64,000 nucleotides of DNA from JANXQG01 sp964615095. GTDB lineage: Bacteria > Planctomycetota > Planctomycetia > Pirellulales > Thermoguttaceae. The position numbers were made by a program, and so were the translations under genes. Under the pieces are notes generated by a model. The model was not told the DNA's origin. It saw only the letters and a list, made by a program, of their open reading frames with translations, and did not search any database. Shown here piece after piece: positions 55,793-63,829 of the stretch (positions are counted from its first letter, which is position 1; each line of letters starts with the position of its first letter). The stretch covers positions 11,079-75,078 of the forward strand of contig CAZTPX010000029.1 in assembly GCA_964615095.1 (NCBI GenBank). Direction: 5' to 3'.

Positions 55793-56668
55793 ATGTACGA
55801 TCGATTGCACCCGCTGGCGGCGGCGTTGGTATTCCTAGGACTCTCCTGCGGCGTGGCCGCGGCGGGCGACGTGGGTACGAGCAAGAGCTATCGCGGGCCG
55901 ACCGGCTTGCAGCTTTACAGCCTGCGCGACATGCAGAACAGCCAAGGCGTCGAGGCCACACTCGACAAGGCCGTCGAACTGAAATTCAAGTACGTCGAAA
56001 TTGCCGCCCTGGGAAAACTCTCGCCGGCGGCGTTCAAGGCGCAATTGGACCGCAGGGGCCTTGTCCCCATCGGCCGTCACTTCCCCTTCGATCAGCTCCG
56101 CGACAACGTGGAAGGCGTGGCCCGCGACGCCAAGGCCCTGGGGATTCCCTATGTCGGTTGCGCGTGGATTCCGCACAAGGACCCGTTCACCGTGCAGCAG
56201 TGCCGCGAAGCGGCCCGCATTTTCAATCGGGCCGGCGCCGCCCTGGCCAAGCACGGCATCAAGTTCTACTATCACAACCACGGTTACGAGTTCCAGCCGT
56301 ACGAGCAAGGGACCTTGTTCGATCTGCTGGCGGCCGAGACGGATCCCAAAGTGGTCTTCTTCCAGATGGACGTGCTCTGGACCGTGTTTCCCGGCCAGGA
56401 CCCTGTCAAGCTGTTGGACAAATACCCCAACCGCTGGCTGCTGATGCACTTGAAGGACCTCAAGAGAGGCGTGCCCACGGGCGACCTGTCGGGCGGCACC
56501 GCGCTTACGAACGACGTCACGCTCGGCACCGGGCAGGTCCAGTGGCCGGCGCTGTTTAGGGCCGCGCAGAAGGCCGGCGTGAAGTACTACTTCATCGAGG
56601 ATGAATCGCCCTCGGTCCTCAAGCAGCTTCCCCGCAGCTTGCGGTTCCTCGAATCGCTGGAGTGGTAA
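55793..56668 (+). CDS. Exported sugar phosphate isomerase/epimerase-like TIM-barrel protein
   Basis: A 291-residue protein; ATG 55793 has TGGAGAAC upstream, and the earlier TTG overlaps that site. A signal peptide (about 1-25) precedes the barrel. Metal-site patterns of the xylose-isomerase-like family are present: 'PTGLQLYSLRDM', 'YVEIAALGKLS', 'FYYHNHGYEF', 'FFQMDVLWTVF', 'LLMHLKDLKRG' and 'YYFIEDE' (His, Asp and Glu ligands). Known relatives isomerise or epimerise sugars, inositol derivatives or 3-keto-glycosides. Export suggests action on periplasmic sugars, possibly with the exported Gfo/Idh enzymes. The substrate is unknown. Confidence 0.87.
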   Translation: MYDRLHPLAAALVFLGLSCGVAAAGDVGTSKSYRGPTGLQLYSLRDMQNSQGVEATLDKAVELKFKYVEIAALGKLSPAAFKAQLDRRGLVPIGRHFPFDQLRDNVEGVARDAKALGIPYVGCAWIPHKDPFTVQQCREAARIFNRAGAALAKHGIKFYYHNHGYEFQPYEQGTLFDLLAAETDPKVVFFQMDVLWTVFPGQDPVKLLDKYPNRWLLMHLKDLKRGVPTGDLSGGTALTNDVTLGTGQVQWPALFRAAQKAGVKYYFIEDESPSVLKQLPRSLRFLESLEW

Positions 56669-56799
56669 GGGGCGATCCAAGTCGGCATCTCCCGCGATTA
56701 CAAGGCAAGCTGACGAAGTCGCGCGGGCGTGAGAAGCCGACTTATGCCTCCATCACGCAGAGTCGCCTGGTTGCTCGGAAGGCAGTGCTATCGCGCCTG

Positions 56800-56895
56800 T
56801 CTTAGCCGCGAAGCGGCGGCATGGAATAGCCTGGGGCGGAAGCCCCGGGACCAAGGTACAATCATCTGCTCAGCCGCGAAGCGGCGATACCGGAG
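56800..56895. repeat. REP hairpins linked to a transposase remnant
   Basis: The hairpin GCCGC-GAA-GCGGC occurs twice in direct orientation (56805-56817 and 56873-56885). Between them is GGGGC-ggaa-GCCCC (56833-56846). The arrangement directly precedes the IS200-type transposase remnant at 56905, as expected for REP sequences next to a REP-associated tyrosine transposase (RAYT). Confidence 0.7.
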
Positions 56896-56904
56896 TCACA
56901 GATC

Positions 56905-57042
56905 ATGAGTAGTTTCACGAGTTTGAGTTACCACCTTATGTTCAGCATGTTCAGCACGAAGTACCGCAAACCGATCCTTGGCCACTATAGCGGTCCCTTA
57001 ACCAGAAGGGAATTACAGCCGATCCCAGCCGCCTACGCCTGA
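56905..57042 (+). pseudogene. IS200/REP-associated tyrosine (Y1) transposase remnant
   Basis: ATG 56905 opens a 45-codon frame. The first about 25 residues ('SSFTSLSYHLMFSMFSTKYR', then K-P-I-L) match the N-terminus of Y1 transposases, where S-L-x-Y-H-L-V-F-S-T-K-Y-R-K-P is standard. The extra 'MFS' looks like a 9-bp duplication (ATGTTCAGC twice). After residue 28 the similarity ends; the HUH motif and catalytic Tyr are missing. The remnant's stop lies inside the 3' end of the opposite-strand membrane protein gene, so an insertion or deletion event set the present junction. Confidence 0.75.
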
Positions 57043-57905
57043 TTTTCCGCGGGTCCCGGCGTGCTCGTTCTCCGCCCGGCCGCAAGAATCCGCGGCACGT
57101 CTTGGCCGTCCACAACCAGGTAGCGAAGGAGCGTTTTCTTGGCGGTCTTGCGATTGCCTTTGTTGTCGATGGTCATCTTCACGGCGAGAACGGAAAGGAA
57201 GATGCTGCCGTCGCATTTGGGGCAACAATGCAAATCAAGTTGCGTAAAGAGATTCTCGCGGCCGCTCGCGCAGAAAGCTTCGTCCAAGGCATTCAAGTCG
57301 CCCGTGGACAGGCGGCGCTGAAGATCGACGTTGTACTTCAACAGCGCGGCGCCGAGATTGGCCTTCGTCCACTCATTGCAAGTCTCGCAGAAAGGAATGC
57401 TGGCCACGCTGTTGTAAGCCCCAACAGTGGCAAAACCGACGATCACCGAGGCTTCGACGATCCAGATAAATACCAAGAAGACGCCCTTAACGGTTTCACC
57501 TGCGTTGCCGTGATTGCTAATCGTCCAAGCGCCGTTTTCGCAGAACCAGGAGATGTAGTCCTTGAGCGCCTCCGGCTCAAAGGCGGTGAAGTCGAACGGT
57601 GAGCCTGTCCGGGCCCAAAGATCGGCAACCCAGGCGAAGTACAGGGCGGCCAGTCCAAACACAAGCCCGTAGGCACCCGCAAGCAAGGGATTTCGAATCT
57701 TGCCGATTCGGACCCCTTTTGCGACGGCCGCGCCGACGCAGAAGCCAAGACCGAGCGTACACATCATGTTGATGTATATGATCGGATCGTAGACAATGAT
57801 GTAGCTATAGATGAACCCCAGAACAGCGGCCGTGACCGCTCCCAGGCCAACCGTAAGCGGAATGCCGATCAGCGTCATCTTGCCCGAGTGGCGATAGACT
57901 TCCAT
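57033..57905 (-). CDS. Multi-pass membrane protein with C-terminal Cys pairs
   Basis: A 290-residue protein; ATG complementary to 57903-57905 has GGAGG 8 bp upstream, and the earlier GTG is part of that site. Predicted membrane helices lie about 12-35, 42-62, 73-95 and 140-165. The cytosolic C-terminal part has 'FCETCNEW' and 'LHCCPKCDGSIFL', two CxxC-type pairs that could bind zinc, and a Lys/Arg-rich tail. I do not recognise a named family. Its 3' end overlaps the transposase remnant by 10 bp, so the last residues ('STPGPAENQA') may not be ancestral. Confidence 0.7.
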   Translation of the reverse strand: MEVYRHSGKMTLIGIPLTVGLGAVTAAVLGFIYSYIIVYDPIIYINMMCTLGLGFCVGAAVAKGVRIGKIRNPLLAGAYGLVFGLAALYFAWVADLWARTGSPFDFTAFEPEALKDYISWFCENGAWTISNHGNAGETVKGVFLVFIWIVEASVIVGFATVGAYNSVASIPFCETCNEWTKANLGAALLKYNVDLQRRLSTGDLNALDEAFCASGRENLFTQLDLHCCPKCDGSIFLSVLAVKMTIDNKGNRKTAKKTLLRYLVVDGQDVPRILAAGRRTSTPGPAENQA

Positions 57906-58126
57906 TGCGACGACCTCCACAAAACGTGGGTTGCAAGACAGACCATTGCTCGGAGCCTCGCCCGACCCCGCGCAGGAACGATGCTTCTAAGGTAACACAC
58001 TCGGCGCAGGTTTGTCAACTCGCCCCGGACCGGCGAATCGATACCCGCCGCGTTTGACGCGACATGCCTCAATGGGCTGACGGCATACGACCCACGAGCG
58101 GTTACCCCGTGCCTGCTACACTGGAA

Positions 58127-58477
58127 CTAAAACCGCGGCAAGGCATCGGCCTCGTCGTGCCGAATGTCGAAGATGGTGTCCAACTTGCAGACGTGGAACA
58201 CCTCCAGTATGGTGGGGCAGATACCACAGAGCCGCAGCATGCCGCCGCAGGCCTTGACCTTGCCGTTCAGCCGGAGCAACTTGCCGAACATCGCGCTGGA
58301 AAGGTACCCGACCGAGGAGAAGTCCAAGACCAGCTTGGTGTGGCGGCCCTCGTCGATCAACTGGTACAACTCCTGTCCGAGTTCCTCGATTTCCATGACG
58401 CCGGCAACGCGCGTGCCGAGGATCTGCACGACCACTACGTCTCCGTCGTCCCGAACCTGTAGATGCTTGTATTGCAT
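58127..58477 (-). CDS. STAS-domain protein (anti-sigma factor antagonist type)
   Basis: A 116-residue single STAS domain. The phospho-acceptor region reads 'LVLDFSSVGYLSSAMFGKLL', with Ser at the expected site, and 'GGMLRLCGICPTILEVFHVC' forms the C-terminal half. It probably acts as an SpoIIAA-like switch with a kinase and phosphatase located elsewhere. It follows the helical hypothetical gene with a 5-bp gap, so the two form a pair. Confidence 0.87.
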   Translation of the reverse strand: MQYKHLQVRDDGDVVVVQILGTRVAGVMEIEELGQELYQLIDEGRHTKLVLDFSSVGYLSSAMFGKLLRLNGKVKACGGMLRLCGICPTILEVFHVCKLDTIFDIRHDEADALPRF

Positions 58478-58482
58478 GGTTG

Positions 58483-58992
58483 TTATCGCATCCTGCCGCG
58501 CAGCCCCAACGTCAGCCGTCTCCGCCGCACGCTGCGGCGGGCGATTTCATGGCGGATCATGGCCGCCTTCTCCCGGTACTCCTTGACGGCGGCCAGAACC
58601 TCGGGACCACCGGTTGCCAACAGTTCGCCGCAACGGACGCCACAGCGAGCGGCCTTGTGAAAGCGTTTGAAGGCCCGGCAAAGGTCGCCGTGCAGGACCG
58701 CGTAGGTACCGGCCGCATCGTAATTCCGAGCAGCATCAAAATAGTACTTGCCAATGGTCTCGTCACAAAGCTCCGGCGGCGGATCGGCCGGGGGCGTCTC
58801 CCGGCGGAGCAACTCCCGCGAGCGCTCCGCAGAGACGGCGTTGTTCTCGTTCAAACGCGCCAATTTCAGGCAGTCGACGATGTTCAACGGGGTCGTGAAA
58901 AACCACTTATAGGTCTCCGCCACAACCCGCGCAAATTCCGCGTAGGCCCTCGATTTCTCTTGCCGCGTCAAATTCTTGTCGATGCAGATCAT
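58483..58992 (-). CDS. Helical hypothetical protein paired with the STAS gene
   Basis: A 169-residue, mostly helical, Arg-rich protein without signal or membrane segment ('LTRQEKSRAYAEFARVVAET', 'CRAFKRFHKAARCGVRCGEL'). No family recognised. The STAS gene starts 5 bp after its stop, so it may be part of the same signalling unit. The C-terminus is strongly basic ('RRSVRRRRLTLGLRGRMR'), compatible with nucleic acid or membrane binding. Confidence 0.65.
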   Translation of the reverse strand: MICIDKNLTRQEKSRAYAEFARVVAETYKWFFTTPLNIVDCLKLARLNENNAVSAERSRELLRRETPPADPPPELCDETIGKYYFDAARNYDAAGTYAVLHGDLCRAFKRFHKAARCGVRCGELLATGGPEVLAAVKEYREKAAMIRHEIARRSVRRRRLTLGLRGRMR

Positions 58993-59047
58993 GCCTTGAT
59001 AATATGATCAAGCCAGCCACCCGTCAATAGTTTGAACCAAAGACTAT

Positions 59048-60037
59048 TTACGGCTGGCGGCCGAAATCACCCGCTTTGGGGGCATTGACCACGTTAATCG
59101 GTTCTCCATGCAGGAAGGCGGCGATGTTCGCTGCGGTGACGGCCATCAATCGCCGCCTGGCCTCCAGCGTGGCCCAGGCAATATGCGGCGTGATCAGACA
59201 GTTCCGCGCGGCAAGCAAGGGGTTGCTCTCCAGCGGCGGCTCGACCGACAAGACGTCCACCGCTGCGGCGGCAAGCCGGCCCTCGTTCAGTGCGTCGGCC
59301 AGGTCCCGCTCGTTGACCAGCCCGCCTCGTGCCGAATTGATCAGCACCGCGCCGGGCTTCATGGTGGCGATCCGCGCCCGATTGATCAGCCCCTCGTTGC
59401 TGGCGTTCAGGGGGCAGTGCAGCGTTACCACGTCGGCCTCGGCAAAGACCTCCTCCATCGCTCGCCAGGCGAAAGGCTCGTATCCGGGCGGACTGCCGGG
59501 TTGGACGTCGCAGGCCAACACCGCCATGCCCAGGGCGTGGGCCAACTCACCCACGCGCCGCCCGATCCGCCCGAAGCCGACGATTCCCATGCGCTTGCCC
59601 GCCAGTTCCACCAGCGGCGAGTCCCAGAAGCAGAAGTTGCCGCGGCGCTGCCATTCGCCCTCGCGTACCAACCGGTCGTGCCGCTCGGGCCGATGGATCA
59701 GGGCCAGGAGCACGGCGATCACGTGTTGCGCCACGGTGTCGGTGCCGTACTCGGGCACGTTGGAGACCGGAATCCCTTGCCGGCTGGCCCACGCCGTGTC
59801 GACCACGTTATAACCCGTCGCGAGGACGGCAATGAATCGCAGCGACGGTAGGGCGGCAAGCACCAGCGCGTCCAGCGGCGTCTTGTTGGTCAGCACAATT
59901 TCGGCCCCGGCCGCGCGGGCCGCAATCTGCTCCGCGGGCGTTCGGTCGTACACGGTCAGATCGCCCATCGCCGCGATGGCATCCCACGGATTGTCGCCCG
60001 GGTTGAGCGTATAACCATCCAACACAACGAGTTTCAT
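59048..60037 (-). CDS. D-2-hydroxyacid dehydrogenase (glycerate/hydroxypyruvate dehydrogenase type)
   Basis: A 329-residue NAD(P)-dependent dehydrogenase. The Rossmann motif is 'MGIVGFGRIGRRVGELAHAL'. The catalytic set is Arg in 'INSARGGLVNERDL', Glu in 'VLSVEPPLESNPLL' and His in 'ITPHIAWATLEARRR'. It most resembles the hydroxypyruvate reductase/glycerate dehydrogenase branch, but neighbouring sugar genes make another 2-ketoacid possible. Fourth gene of the sugar operon, starting 10 bp after the TIM-barrel gene. Confidence 0.88.
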   Translation of the reverse strand: MKLVVLDGYTLNPGDNPWDAIAAMGDLTVYDRTPAEQIAARAAGAEIVLTNKTPLDALVLAALPSLRFIAVLATGYNVVDTAWASRQGIPVSNVPEYGTDTVAQHVIAVLLALIHRPERHDRLVREGEWQRRGNFCFWDSPLVELAGKRMGIVGFGRIGRRVGELAHALGMAVLACDVQPGSPPGYEPFAWRAMEEVFAEADVVTLHCPLNASNEGLINRARIATMKPGAVLINSARGGLVNERDLADALNEGRLAAAAVDVLSVEPPLESNPLLAARNCLITPHIAWATLEARRRLMAVTAANIAAFLHGEPINVVNAPKAGDFGRQP

Positions 60038-60047
60038 CTGCCAGGCT

Positions 60048-61016
60048 TCATTCTGGTTTCGCCATAGCCCGCTGGACCAGGGCCTGGATCTTCTCTAGGC
60101 CGGTGCGGGCCACAGTCAGGGCGTCCTGCTGCCAGTAACCGCGATTGAACAGTTCCAGGGAGAGCATGCCGTTGTAGCCGATCGCGTGCAGGTCGCGCAA
60201 GAGCGTCAGGATCGGCGCGGCCCCGTCGCCCGGGTAAACGCGGTCGGAATCGTTCACCTTTTCGCGTGTCATGCCCGCCGGATAATCGTTCACGTGCAGC
60301 ACGTGGAGCGCCGCGCCGTTGAAGACCCGCACACCGGCAAACTGCGAGCCACCCTTGTAGACGTGGAAGATGTCCAAGAGGCCACAGGCCTGCGGATGGC
60401 CTACTTCCACCAGCACATAAGCAATCTGGCTCATTCGCGAGAGCGTCTTGGCACCGCCCCACATCTCCAACTCCGGCACAATCCCCAAGGAGCAGCTTAT
60501 CTCCAGCAACTTGCGGTAGCGCTCCGCCACGCGGCCCAAATCGAGCGCGACGTTATAGGCCCCGCTGGGCGGCGCGGCCATGCGAATGCCGCCGATCGAG
60601 CGGACCACATCGGCATCCTTCTTCCACTGCTCCAGGCCGGCGGCGCGGCGCGTGTCGTCCTCGTCGATCCAATCGGCAAAGCCAATCGCGCTGGGCACGA
60701 CCAGCCCCAGGTCGGAGATTCGCTTCCTCAGGTCGGCGGCCTTGCCACCACCCGCCCGATAACGATGGATCTCCTCGACCCACGGCTCGATGGCCTGGTA
60801 GCCCGCCTTGGCGGCGATCTCGACCTCCTCGGCCAACGGGAGTTTCTGGCCGCGAATGGTTGCCGTGTTCAGGCTGAATTTGAATCCGCCGGGACGAACC
60901 GCCGCCTGCCCGGCAGGCTCGGCATGAACTTGGCCGCCGGCCGCAACCGCGGCGGCGGCGAGGCCCGTCTGGGAAATCATGGCCCGGCGACTGATGAGGG
61001 GATTGGTGTTGGTCAT
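60048..61016 (-). CDS. Exported TIM-barrel sugar isomerase/epimerase
   Basis: A 322-residue protein from the ATG complementary to 61014-61016, which avoids overlap with the ribokinase gene. The N-terminus has a Tat-like 'ISRRAMISQTGLAAAAVAA'. Barrel motifs are 'FSLNTATIRGQKL', 'EIAAKAGYQAIEPWVEEI', 'CGLLDIFHVYKGG', 'LHVLHVNDYPAG' and 'GMLSLELFNRGYW', with His, Asp and Glu metal ligands in the usual places. Likely acts on keto- or aldo-sugars. Third gene of the sugar operon. An exported enzyme between a cytosolic kinase and dehydrogenase is odd, but the signal looks genuine. Confidence 0.82.
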   Translation of the reverse strand: MTNTNPLISRRAMISQTGLAAAAVAAGGQVHAEPAGQAAVRPGGFKFSLNTATIRGQKLPLAEEVEIAAKAGYQAIEPWVEEIHRYRAGGGKAADLRKRISDLGLVVPSAIGFADWIDEDDTRRAAGLEQWKKDADVVRSIGGIRMAAPPSGAYNVALDLGRVAERYRKLLEISCSLGIVPELEMWGGAKTLSRMSQIAYVLVEVGHPQACGLLDIFHVYKGGSQFAGVRVFNGAALHVLHVNDYPAGMTREKVNDSDRVYPGDGAAPILTLLRDLHAIGYNGMLSLELFNRGYWQQDALTVARTGLEKIQALVQRAMAKPE

Positions 61017-61035
61017 AAGGTGTGGGTCCTGTAAT

Positions 61036-61968
61036 TTATTCAGCCTGTACTTCATCTAAGAGTTTCTTGATCTCTTTGCGTTTCGGCGCTGAGGGCTGCG
61101 CGCCCAAGCGGGTCACGGAAATCGCCGCGGCGGCGTTGGCAAAACGGATCGCCTCGGGCAAGGACTGTTCTTTTGCCAGGGCCACGGCCAGCGCGCCGTT
61201 GAACACGTCGCCAGCGGCCGTCGAGTCGACCGCCTGGACTTCAAAACCCGCCACCAGCCCGCGACATCCCTCGGCGGCCACGAAAGCGCCCCGCGGACCG
61301 AGCGTGATGATGACTGTCTTCACGCCGCGGGTCAGAAGGCAATCGGCCGCGCGGTCGGCCGAGCTCTCATCGGTCACGGCGATGCCGGTGAGCAGTTCCG
61401 CCTCGGTCTCGTTGGGCGTGAGGATCGAAATCAATTGCAATAAATCATCCGACAAAGGACACGCGGGGGCCGGGTTGAGGATCACTTGTACGCCCGCCTC
61501 GGCGGCAATCTTGGCGGCGGCCTCGACCGTGGGCAGCGGCGTTTCAAGCTGCATCACCAAGACGCTGGCGGAGGCGATTGCCCGCCGTGCCTTGTGTACA
61601 TCCGCCGGACTCAGACTGCCGTTGGCGCCCGCGGCCACGGCGATACTGTTCTCGCCGCCGCGGGCCACGAAAATCAGCGCCACACCCGACGGATTCGTTT
61701 TGTCGCGAAAGACGTAATCGACGCAAATGCCATCCTTCTCGAATCCTTCCACGGCCGTATCGCCGAAGATGTCTTTGCCCACCCGGGCCACCAAGGTCAC
61801 GTCGCCTCCCGCACGTGCGGCGGCGACCGCCTGATTGGCTCCCTTTCCGCCCGCGGCCATCACGAACTGGCCGCCCAGGATCGTCTCGCCCGGCCGCGGA
61901 ATGCGCTCGAGTTGGATGACCATATCGGTGTTGGAACTGCCGACAACGACAATCGATTTCTTGCTCAT
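61036..61968 (-). CDS. rbsK: Ribokinase (PfkB family)
   Basis: A 310-residue kinase with the PfkB signatures: 'VVGSSNTDMVIQLERIPRPG' at the N-terminus, 'GGKGANQAVAAARAG' and the C-terminal 'VDSTAAGDVFNGALAVALA', where Asp of A-A-G-D is the catalytic base. The match to ribokinase (5-phosphorylation of ribose) is good, though other pentoses cannot be excluded. It overlaps the transporter stop by 4 bp, consistent with uptake plus phosphorylation of one sugar. Confidence 0.9.
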   Translation of the reverse strand: MSKKSIVVVGSSNTDMVIQLERIPRPGETILGGQFVMAAGGKGANQAVAAARAGGDVTLVARVGKDIFGDTAVEGFEKDGICVDYVFRDKTNPSGVALIFVARGGENSIAVAAGANGSLSPADVHKARRAIASASVLVMQLETPLPTVEAAAKIAAEAGVQVILNPAPACPLSDDLLQLISILTPNETEAELLTGIAVTDESSADRAADCLLTRGVKTVIITLGPRGAFVAAEGCRGLVAGFEVQAVDSTAAGDVFNGALAVALAKEQSLPEAIRFANAAAAISVTRLGAQPSAPKRKEIKKLLDEVQAE

Positions 61969-62987
61969 GATGTTCCCTGAAGTTTCGAGGCAATGAGGAT
62001 TCCCAGACCGAGCACGTAGAACACAAACATGGCCACCAGCAGCGGATTAGTCCCGCGGGGCGCCTTTTGAAATTCCTTCCAGATGAAAACGCCCCACAGC
62101 GCACCGACCATCGTGGCCCCCTGGCCCAGACCGTAGGAAAGTGCCGCGCCCGCTTTAGGTGCGGCGATGATGCTGAAGCTCATACCGACATTCCAGATCG
62201 CTCCGCCCAGGATCCCGATCGCGTGCAGCCGAGCGTTGCCCTTGCGGAAGTAATCGACCAGCGGCACCGGGGCGCCCGAAAACGGCCGCATCATCATGAT
62301 CGTGTTCCAAACGAAATTCGAGACGAACAGCCCGGCGGAGAATAGAACGATGGCCGTATAGGGGCTGAGCTTGCCGGCCTCCAGGGCCCTGCTCGATGGA
62401 TCGATTTTGCCCATTGCCCCCGCAACCAGGCTGAAAAAGAACCCCATGATCAGGCCGGCCACGACCGACAAGATGATCCCTTTGGCGGGCGTCTTCTTAT
62501 CGCCGGCGGCCAGCCGCCTGTAGGCGATCGCATCGAGGATGATCGCGATCATCACGGCGCCGACTCCAATGGCCAACATGGGCACGTTGCCCTCGCGCGT
62601 GGAAATATACGTCGTCGCCACACCCAACACCAGTGCCAGACCTACTCCCACAGGGAACGCCACGGCCATCCCGGCGATATCGATGGCCGCCACCAGGAGG
62701 ATGTTCGCCACATTGAAAATCACCCCGCCAAGAAAGGCCGAGCCGAGCCACTTGGCGTCGGCCTGGCCCAAGTCGCTCAGAAACGATCGCCCGCCGCTGC
62801 CCGTACTGCCCAGGGTAAATGCGAGCGCCAACGCGAGAAGCACAACGCCGATGGCGTAGTCCCAGTAGAAGAGTTGAAAACGCCATTCCTTGCTGGCCAG
62901 CTTTTGCGTGTTGGCCCACGATCCCCAGCAGAGCATGGTGATAATGCACATCACGACTGCCAAGGGATACGACTCGACGATGAACAT
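61965..62987 (-). CDS. Glucose/ribose porter family sugar transporter (RbsU/GRP-like)
   Basis: A 340-residue, ten-helix membrane protein preceded by GAGGAG 9 bp before ATG. Helices include 'ESYPLAVVMCIITMLCWGSW', 'YAIGVVLLALALAFTLGS', 'VGVGLALVLGVATTYIST' and 'PLLVAMFVFYVLGLGILIA', with conserved loop 'CWGSWANTQKL' as in the drug/metabolite-transporter GRP branch. First gene of a four-gene operon with ribokinase directly behind, so ribose or a similar pentose is the likely cargo. Confidence 0.85.
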   Translation of the reverse strand: MFIVESYPLAVVMCIITMLCWGSWANTQKLASKEWRFQLFYWDYAIGVVLLALALAFTLGSTGSGGRSFLSDLGQADAKWLGSAFLGGVIFNVANILLVAAIDIAGMAVAFPVGVGLALVLGVATTYISTREGNVPMLAIGVGAVMIAIILDAIAYRRLAAGDKKTPAKGIILSVVAGLIMGFFFSLVAGAMGKIDPSSRALEAGKLSPYTAIVLFSAGLFVSNFVWNTIMMMRPFSGAPVPLVDYFRKGNARLHAIGILGGAIWNVGMSFSIIAAPKAGAALSYGLGQGATMVGALWGVFIWKEFQKAPRGTNPLLVAMFVFYVLGLGILIASKLQGTS

Positions 62988-63121
62988 TCTGTTTTGCTCC
63001 TCAATTACGGTTGCATGGCACGGCTATTACGCCGCCAGCAACGTCGATGAATACTTACTATTGGATCGAGCACAGGTGATGTCACGGGTACTATGAACGC
63101 CCCCACCGACCCTGCGTCGGC

Positions 63122-63266
63122 GGAGCGGTGTTTGACCACTACCAGCGGTCCCTTTCATTTCGTCTCCTCCCGTTTGCGGCACCGCCCGGCCCGGCGGGCC
63201 GGGGGGCGCCGCAAACGGGAGGAACGGGGTCATATGACGGTGCTGGTAGTGGTCAAACACTGCTCC
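63122..63266. repeat. Large nested inverted repeat (19-bp outer, 16-bp inner arms)
   Basis: Outer arms GTGTTTGACCACTACCAGC (63128-63146) and its complement (63242-63260) are perfect and extend to 63122 and 63266 with one mismatch or so. Inner arms 63165-63180 and 63208-63223 are exact over 16 bp and enclose a GC-only core (CCCGGCCC/GGGCCGGG). It lies upstream of the sugar operon, in an 842-bp gene-free gap. Confidence 0.75.
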
Positions 63267-63320
63267 ACGGGGGCAGGCCCCGTGGTTGACTTGACCGTGA
63301 CTTCATAGTTGCTGGATTCA

Positions 63321-63367
63321 CTAGCCCGACGCGCAAGCGAGAGATCCTCGCTTGCGCGTCGGGCTAG
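63321..63367. repeat. Perfect 21-bp inverted repeat (CTAGCCCGACGCGCAAGCGAG type)
   Basis: Arms 63321-63341 and 63347-63367 pair exactly around the 5-nt loop AGATC. From memory the arm sequence, beginning CTAGCCCGACGCGC, is common in Pirellulales genomes as a dispersed palindrome. The remaining gap (63368-63829) shows no supportable gene. Confidence 0.78.
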
Positions 63368-63829
63368 TATTATCTTCGCCCTCCCGCGTACATTATACAA
63401 CCCCCCCAGGGGAAGTAGTAGGGCGCTCTGGCAGGGTGCGCGGTTTCACCCGCCATTGCCGGATCTAAGAATACCACAAGTCCAGGCAGGTCGAAAGAGG
63501 GAGGCGGGGTTGGCGTTTGGAGGCAGGATGTCGGAAGGCTGATGAAAGCCTCCAATTGTCATCGTTAGTCTTGCTGCCCCCTTCCGCTGCGGTCCGAATC
63601 CCCGTCGCGTAGCGACGATGTGATGGTATCGGCGGCGCGTTTCGATTCAAGAACCCAGCCCGCTGCGTTCATTGCGGGCATCCGTTCTCAGCCCCCATGC
63701 CCGACGAAATCTATTACGTCGTCTATCCGAACAGCCTGATAACCGCCCCAGGACCAATGCAACTGAAGCGGCTCCTGCTTGAGCCAAAGCGCGAATAAGG
63801 CCCATATCTCCGTCGTCATTGCCTGCCCG

